DNA of 16,347 bases from Spirochaetaceae bacterium (GTDB lineage: Bacteria; Spirochaetota; Spirochaetia; SZUA-6; Fen-1364), in contig PLNO01000189.1 in the NCBI GenBank assembly GCA_003141795.1, forward strand, positions 344 to 16,690. Direction: 5' to 3'. The notes below the pieces were generated by a model. The model was not told the origin of the DNA. It made no database searches and was given only the letters and a program-made list of their open reading frames with translations. Positions 12,860 through 16,347 of this stretch are shown piece by piece. Within the stretch, counting starts at the first letter, position 1; every line of letters begins with the position of its first letter. The translations under genes and the position numbers were made by a program.

Positions 12860-14669
12860 CGTCGGCCCTGTCCTGGAAGCACGACACGAGCTTCTCGTTC
12901 TCGGTATCGAAGAGCCCGCGGTCCGTGATGCGAAAGAAGGGAGCGACCTCCATTCCCAGCCAGAAGAGGAAGAAGAGCGGCTGATACCAGTCGACTCCTC
13001 CGGCGCGCAGCTTTCCCTCGATGTCGTTGATGCGGGCCTCGATTTCCTCGATCGGCAAGTCGGACATGAGGCCCGCCACGGGAAGCGGCAACTCGGCCGC
13101 GATCTTCCCCCCCGCCACCATGACGACACCGCCCTGCAGGTCGATCACGCGGTTGGCCGCCATCATCACGTCGGCCTTGCGTCGACCGAGGGCGACGATG
13201 CTGTGATGGTCGTGGGCCTGGCTGACGGCGATGCCCCCTTCGCGAAGCCCGTAGTTGCGGAGGAATCCCCTGCCGACGAGCTCGTCCTTCTGCCTGTTGG
13301 CGCAGACGAGATAGAAGAGGTTCTCATCCGAGAGCGAAAGATCGACGTCGCCGTTGCGGACGGGCACAGTGACGTCGGCAAGATGGGTGAATCGGTTGGC
13401 CTGCTCGAGCTCGATCGCCCTGATGTTTGCCGTATCGCCGCGCCAGTCGGCGGGCAGGTACCGAAGATCGGCGTCGTTTATGGGCGAACGCAGGATGGTC
13501 CGCAAGAGCCGCGGAGAATACGTATGATGGACCGCCGCGCTCCCAGCGGCCGATCCCGTCCGGCTGTCGGTGTTTACTGCCGTGCCGGATACGATCACCT
13601 GTTCGAGCTTCAACGAGTCCGGAGAGTCGAATACCAGGACGTCGGCATAGGCTCCGGGGCGCAGGACCCCGATGAGCTCGCCGAGCCGGTAATGCTCCGC
13701 CACGTTGTAGGAGACCATGCGAAGCGCGTCGGCGACGGGGATCCCCACTTTGATGGCGAGCCGCACCTTGTGCAGCATGTACCCTTCCGTCGTCATGTGG
13801 GTGACCAGGATGTCGTCGGTGACAAGCCCGACCCTGTCCGTGGGAAGACCTTCGCGGGGGATCACCCCCACGAGCGTCTCCACCTCCCGGGCGAGAGTCC
13901 CGTTTCGGAGCATCACGAACGCGCCCTTGCGGATCTTTTCTGCAACCTCGTCCTGCTTGCGCGGCTCGTGGTCCGAGCTCACGCCGACGGCGAGGCAGGC
14001 GTCGAGCTCGGCATCGCGGATATGGAAAAGGTGCCCCTCCGGGGTCCGCCTGTTTCTCGTGGCGTGGGACAGCAGCGAAAGATCGTTCGGTCTGCCCTCC
14101 CTGAGCGACACCACGATGTCGTGGCCATTGACCTCCGCGAGCCCCACCGTGTCGACGTTCTGCAGCAGCGTGAGCGCCTCGACGGGACTCAACGTGCTCA
14201 AGGTATGCTGTATCTTCGGCAGGAACGGAAGCTGCATCGGCGTCATGAAGAGGACTTTCACGTCAGTCCTCCGTATCACCTCCAGCATCTCGCGCAATCC
14301 CGGTTCTCCGACGACCGCGCCGACCTCGTGGAAGTCGGTGAAGAGGGAGGTCACCCCGCAGCGCAGCGCCGCTTCGGCAAAACGCAGAGGGGCCGCGAGA
14401 GAGCTCTCGACGTGGATGTGCCCCTCGACGAAGCCGGGTGCAAGGAACTTGCCGTCAACGTCGACGACCTTCGTCTCGAACGCACAGGGATCGGTGGTGA
14501 CCCTCGCTATGAACCGGCCGCTCACCCATATGTCCCCCCGCAGAATCTCCCTGGTGAAGACATTGAGATACCTGCCTCCGCGGAGAATGAGGTCGGGCGG
14601 CTCGATTCCGAGCGCCACCCGACCGAGGGCAAAACGCTCACCGTCATCCGGAAAGAGACTGTGGTTCAT
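12852..14669 (-). CDS. ade: Adenine deaminase family amidohydrolase
   Basis: 605 residues, close to the usual 570-600. Family role: adenine to hypoxanthine plus ammonia, in the cytoplasm. FLAPGFVEGHIHVESS (75-90) gives His84, His86 and Glu88. TDFHE (111-115), GLAEV (176-180), SSDHE (231-235) and VTDD (283-286) follow the family order. The C-terminal half has the Ade-specific GGIAVSQAHDHHSIV and LPLPVAGLMSD (527-537). Several positions differ from the usual pattern: GHLFHI (212-217) where GHAPGL is common, TDFHEVG rather than ADPHEIA, and HDHHS where HDSHN is usual. Adenine is thus likely but not certain as substrate. The start at 14669 has GGAG five bases upstream; an ATG 14 codons earlier overlaps the binding-protein gene. 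It lies between the binding-protein and permease genes of one transporter. Confidence 0.86.
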   Translation of the reverse strand: MNHSLFPDDGERFALGRVALGIEPPDLILRGGRYLNVFTREILRGDIWVSGRFIARVTTDPCAFETKVVDVDGKFLAPGFVEGHIHVESSLAAPLRFAEAALRCGVTSLFTDFHEVGAVVGEPGLREMLEVIRRTDVKVLFMTPMQLPFLPKIQHTLSTLSPVEALTLLQNVDTVGLAEVNGHDIVVSLREGRPNDLSLLSHATRNRRTPEGHLFHIRDAELDACLAVGVSSDHEPRKQDEVAEKIRKGAFVMLRNGTLAREVETLVGVIPREGLPTDRVGLVTDDILVTHMTTEGYMLHKVRLAIKVGIPVADALRMVSYNVAEHYRLGELIGVLRPGAYADVLVFDSPDSLKLEQVIVSGTAVNTDSRTGSAAGSAAVHHTYSPRLLRTILRSPINDADLRYLPADWRGDTANIRAIELEQANRFTHLADVTVPVRNGDVDLSLSDENLFYLVCANRQKDELVGRGFLRNYGLREGGIAVSQAHDHHSIVALGRRKADVMMAANRVIDLQGGVVMVAGGKIAAELPLPVAGLMSDLPIEEIEARINDIEGKLRAGGVDWYQPLFFLFWLGMEVAPFFRITDRGLFDTENEKLVSCFQDRADGA

Positions 14670-14691
14670 CCTTTCTCCGTCCGGGTCGCTC

Positions 14692-16227
14692 TCAGCGGAG
14701 CCTGGCGTCATAGACGTAGAGGAACTCGTCCGACCGCGGCGTCCAGTCCAGGCGGCGGCTCATCCCGTAGAGCACGGGCTGCTTGTACAGGAATATGGCC
14801 GGCGCTGCGTCGTTGATAAGGGTCATCGCCTTGGCGTAGAGGCTCTTGCGGATTGCCTGATCGATCGTTGCGTCCGCGTCCTTGAGCAGCTTGTCGATTG
14901 CGGGATCCCCGATCGTGCGAATCAGGCCGCCCGAGACCGCGACAAAGTCATAGACGTAGGAGGCGTCGAAGACGGGATTCCCCCAGCCGACGAAGTACAT
15001 CGGCGATGTCTTGTGGGCGAAAAGCGCCCCGTTGAAGGCCCCGAACTCGAGGGTATTGATGTCGGCCTTGACCCCGACCTCGCCGAGATAACCGGCGATC
15101 GCCTGCACGACGGCGCTGTCGTTGAGGTATCGTCCGCTCACCGCGTCGATCTTGATGCTGAAGCCGTTCGGGTAGCCGGCCGCGGCGAGCAACTGTCGCG
15201 CCTTTCCCGGATCGTAGGGATAGGCCTTCACGTCGGGGTTGAAGCCGAAATCCCGGGAGGTGAGCAGGGCGACGGTTTCCTCGCCGGAGGCGCCGATCAG
15301 CCTGCTGATGATGGTCTTCTTGTCCACCGCGTAGTTCAGCGCCTGCCTGACCCGCACGTCCTTGAGCGGCGAGTCCTGCGTGGCGTCCAGGCCGACGAAG
15401 AGGACCCGCGTACCGGTCGCGGACCCGAACGCGGTCTTCGGGTTGCCGTCGATCTGGTTCTTCGCCGTGACGGGCGGGTCGACGATGAGGTCAGCCCTGC
15501 CGCCGAGGAGCGTGGCAACCCTGCTCGCCGCCGAGCTCACGAACTGGAACTCCACGTACTGCGCGGGAGCCGGCTCCCTCCAGTAGCGATCGTTGCGCTT
15601 GAGAACGATGCGGTTGCCCCGGTCCCAACGGACGAGCTGGTAGGGGCCGGCGCCGATCGGTTCCTCGTTGAACTTCTGCGCGCCCACCTTCTCCCGATAC
15701 ACGGGCGGAACGATCTGCAGCTCGGTGAAGTAATGGTCAGCCAGCGGGAATGCGCGCTTGGCGGTGATGCGCACGGTGAGCTTGTCCACGACCTGCACCT
15801 TGTCGATCCAAGCGAGGTCGTGAGCGCGCGTGGACTTGCTCGCGGGATCGAGTATCTGTTCGACGGTGTATTTCACCGCGTCGGCCGTGAGCGGCTCGCC
15901 GTTCTGGAAGACGACGCCGGGCCGGATGTGGAACACCCACGAGGTGTCGCTCTCGCGGGCATAGCTCTCCGCCAGCGCCGGCACGTTCTGTCCGTCGGGA
16001 GTCTTCCTTAGTAATGAATCGAAAATGTTGTTCGTTACGGCATACGTGGGATTCTCGCGATGCGTTATGGGGTCCAGGCCGGTGGGCTCAGCCGATTGCA
16101 CGACAACCAGTGGATCTCTTTCGCTTCCCGCCTGTTGCGCGAACAGACCTGCGTGGGGACCGACGACGGTGACCACGGCAACCAAGAGAACCAGCGAACG
16201 GAAATTCGAGACGGCTCGTTGAAGCAT
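14692..16227 (-). CDS. Extracellular solute-binding protein, family 5 (DppA/OppA type)
   Basis: 511 residues, exported. Arg4 and Arg10 precede a hydrophobic core that ends GLFA, with cleavage expected after Ala30 (LFA-QQ). There is no lipobox cysteine, so it should be free in the periplasm. Family 5 features include LVVVQSAEPTGLDPIT after the signal, WVFHIRPGVVFQNGEPLTADAVKYT (the classic motif near residue 95), PIGAGPYQLVRW, RNDRYW and VRQALNYAVDKK. It captures the substrate for the operon's permeases. Of three neighbouring ATGs, that at 16227 is chosen because GGAGGGG stands just before it; the others (16239, 16242) have none. It is the first gene of the operon. The ligand cannot be read from the sequence; the flanking purine deaminases suggest a purine-containing compound. 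Confidence 0.93.
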   Translation of the reverse strand: MLQRAVSNFRSLVLLVAVVTVVGPHAGLFAQQAGSERDPLVVVQSAEPTGLDPITHRENPTYAVTNNIFDSLLRKTPDGQNVPALAESYARESDTSWVFHIRPGVVFQNGEPLTADAVKYTVEQILDPASKSTRAHDLAWIDKVQVVDKLTVRITAKRAFPLADHYFTELQIVPPVYREKVGAQKFNEEPIGAGPYQLVRWDRGNRIVLKRNDRYWREPAPAQYVEFQFVSSAASRVATLLGGRADLIVDPPVTAKNQIDGNPKTAFGSATGTRVLFVGLDATQDSPLKDVRVRQALNYAVDKKTIISRLIGASGEETVALLTSRDFGFNPDVKAYPYDPGKARQLLAAAGYPNGFSIKIDAVSGRYLNDSAVVQAIAGYLGEVGVKADINTLEFGAFNGALFAHKTSPMYFVGWGNPVFDASYVYDFVAVSGGLIRTIGDPAIDKLLKDADATIDQAIRKSLYAKAMTLINDAAPAIFLYKQPVLYGMSRRLDWTPRSDEFLYVYDARLR

Positions 16228-16256
16228 TTTCCCCTCCATCATGCAAATCTATGCAG

Positions 16257-16285
16257 AGTATAATACCTGAATTGATTCCTTGCAG
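16257..16285 (-). promoter_or_regulatory. Probable promoter of the transporter-deaminase operon
   Basis: On the - strand TATACT (16262-16257, five of six) follows CTGCAA (16285-16280, three of six) at a 17-base spacing. A good -10 with a poor -35 suggests activator dependence. Transcription would begin near 16250, giving a leader of about 23 bases with no room for a purine riboswitch. Confidence 0.45.
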
Positions 16286-16293
16286 CTTCTCCC

Positions 16294-16318
16294 GCGATAT
16301 CGCCACCTTTGACGGCGA
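16294..16318. promoter_or_regulatory. Candidate regulator-binding dyads upstream of the operon promoter
   Basis: GCGATATCGC (16294-16303) is a perfect 10-base palindrome eight bases upstream of the -35 box. Partly overlapping it, TCGCC (16300-16304) and GGCGA (16314-16318) form an inverted repeat with nine bases between. The position suits an activator or a distal operator. No regulator gene is visible before the window ends. Confidence 0.35.
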
Positions 16319-16347
16319 ATTATCGACGGCAGAAAAATATCCCTCAT

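Noticed and set aside
12846..14816. A 656-codon open frame on the + strand opposite ade
   Set aside because: It is an antisense shadow of a high-GC gene: it has no recognisable motifs, His/Arg/Asp-heavy composition, and the - strand frame carries clear Ade motifs.
13717..16011. A 764-codon open frame on the + strand across ade and the binding-protein gene
   Set aside because: It spans two real - strand genes and their junction, begins Ser/Arg-rich and shows no domain; it is a GC-driven shadow.
16228..16347. Purine riboswitch upstream of the transporter operon
   Set aside because: The three-way-junction core sequences of the purine riboswitch are absent and the inferred leader is only about 23 bases.
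16249..16347. A 32-codon - strand frame reaching the right edge
   Set aside because: It shows no similarity or ribosome site and overlaps the promoter region; it is probably chance.

Overview
The window most likely comes from a GC-rich, free-living or commensal spirochaete. The main evidence is a tandem pair of FlaA-type flagellar sheath proteins (the filament outer layer proteins typical of spirochaetes). A bactofilin, a Bmp/PnrA-like lipoprotein and a class II aldolase lie beside them. From memory, Treponema also keeps fba close to flaA genes; this was not checked. No species name can be given from the sequence.

Left part (1-7136). The first 150 bases are the 3' end of a group II intron on the + strand: domain V, then domain VI with its bulged branch-point A. 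It runs off the left edge and lies tail-to-tail with fba. fba is on the - strand under a good sigma-70 promoter. Divergent from it is a + strand run: a Bmp-like lipoprotein, lipA (ATGA overlap) and two secreted FlaA proteins. The flaA pair has its own perfect-consensus sigma-70 promoter inside the 3' end of lipA, overlaid by two dyads, and ends at a strong terminator. A tight three-gene operon follows: a coiled-coil protein of unknown function, a bactofilin, and a soluble histidine kinase with an N-terminal cyclic-nucleotide-binding domain.

Middle (7137-7638). A promoter, tRNA-Gln(CTG), tRNA-Glu(CTC) and a terminator are followed by an AT-rich patch. This patch holds what may be the broken start of a tyrosine integrase. 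The layout resembles the scar of an element that integrated at the tRNA.

Right part (7639-16227). A single - strand operon of seven genes is packed with overlaps. In transcription order it encodes a Dpp/Opp-type solute-binding protein, an adenine deaminase-family enzyme, two permeases, two ATPases and a guanine deaminase. The adenine deaminase gene sits between the binding-protein gene and the permease genes and overlaps the first permease. The simplest reading is a dedicated uptake-and-deamination module for purines or purine-bearing compounds, releasing ammonia and feeding hypoxanthine and xanthine into salvage. The imported substrate is not known. This operon is the best candidate in the window for an undescribed system.
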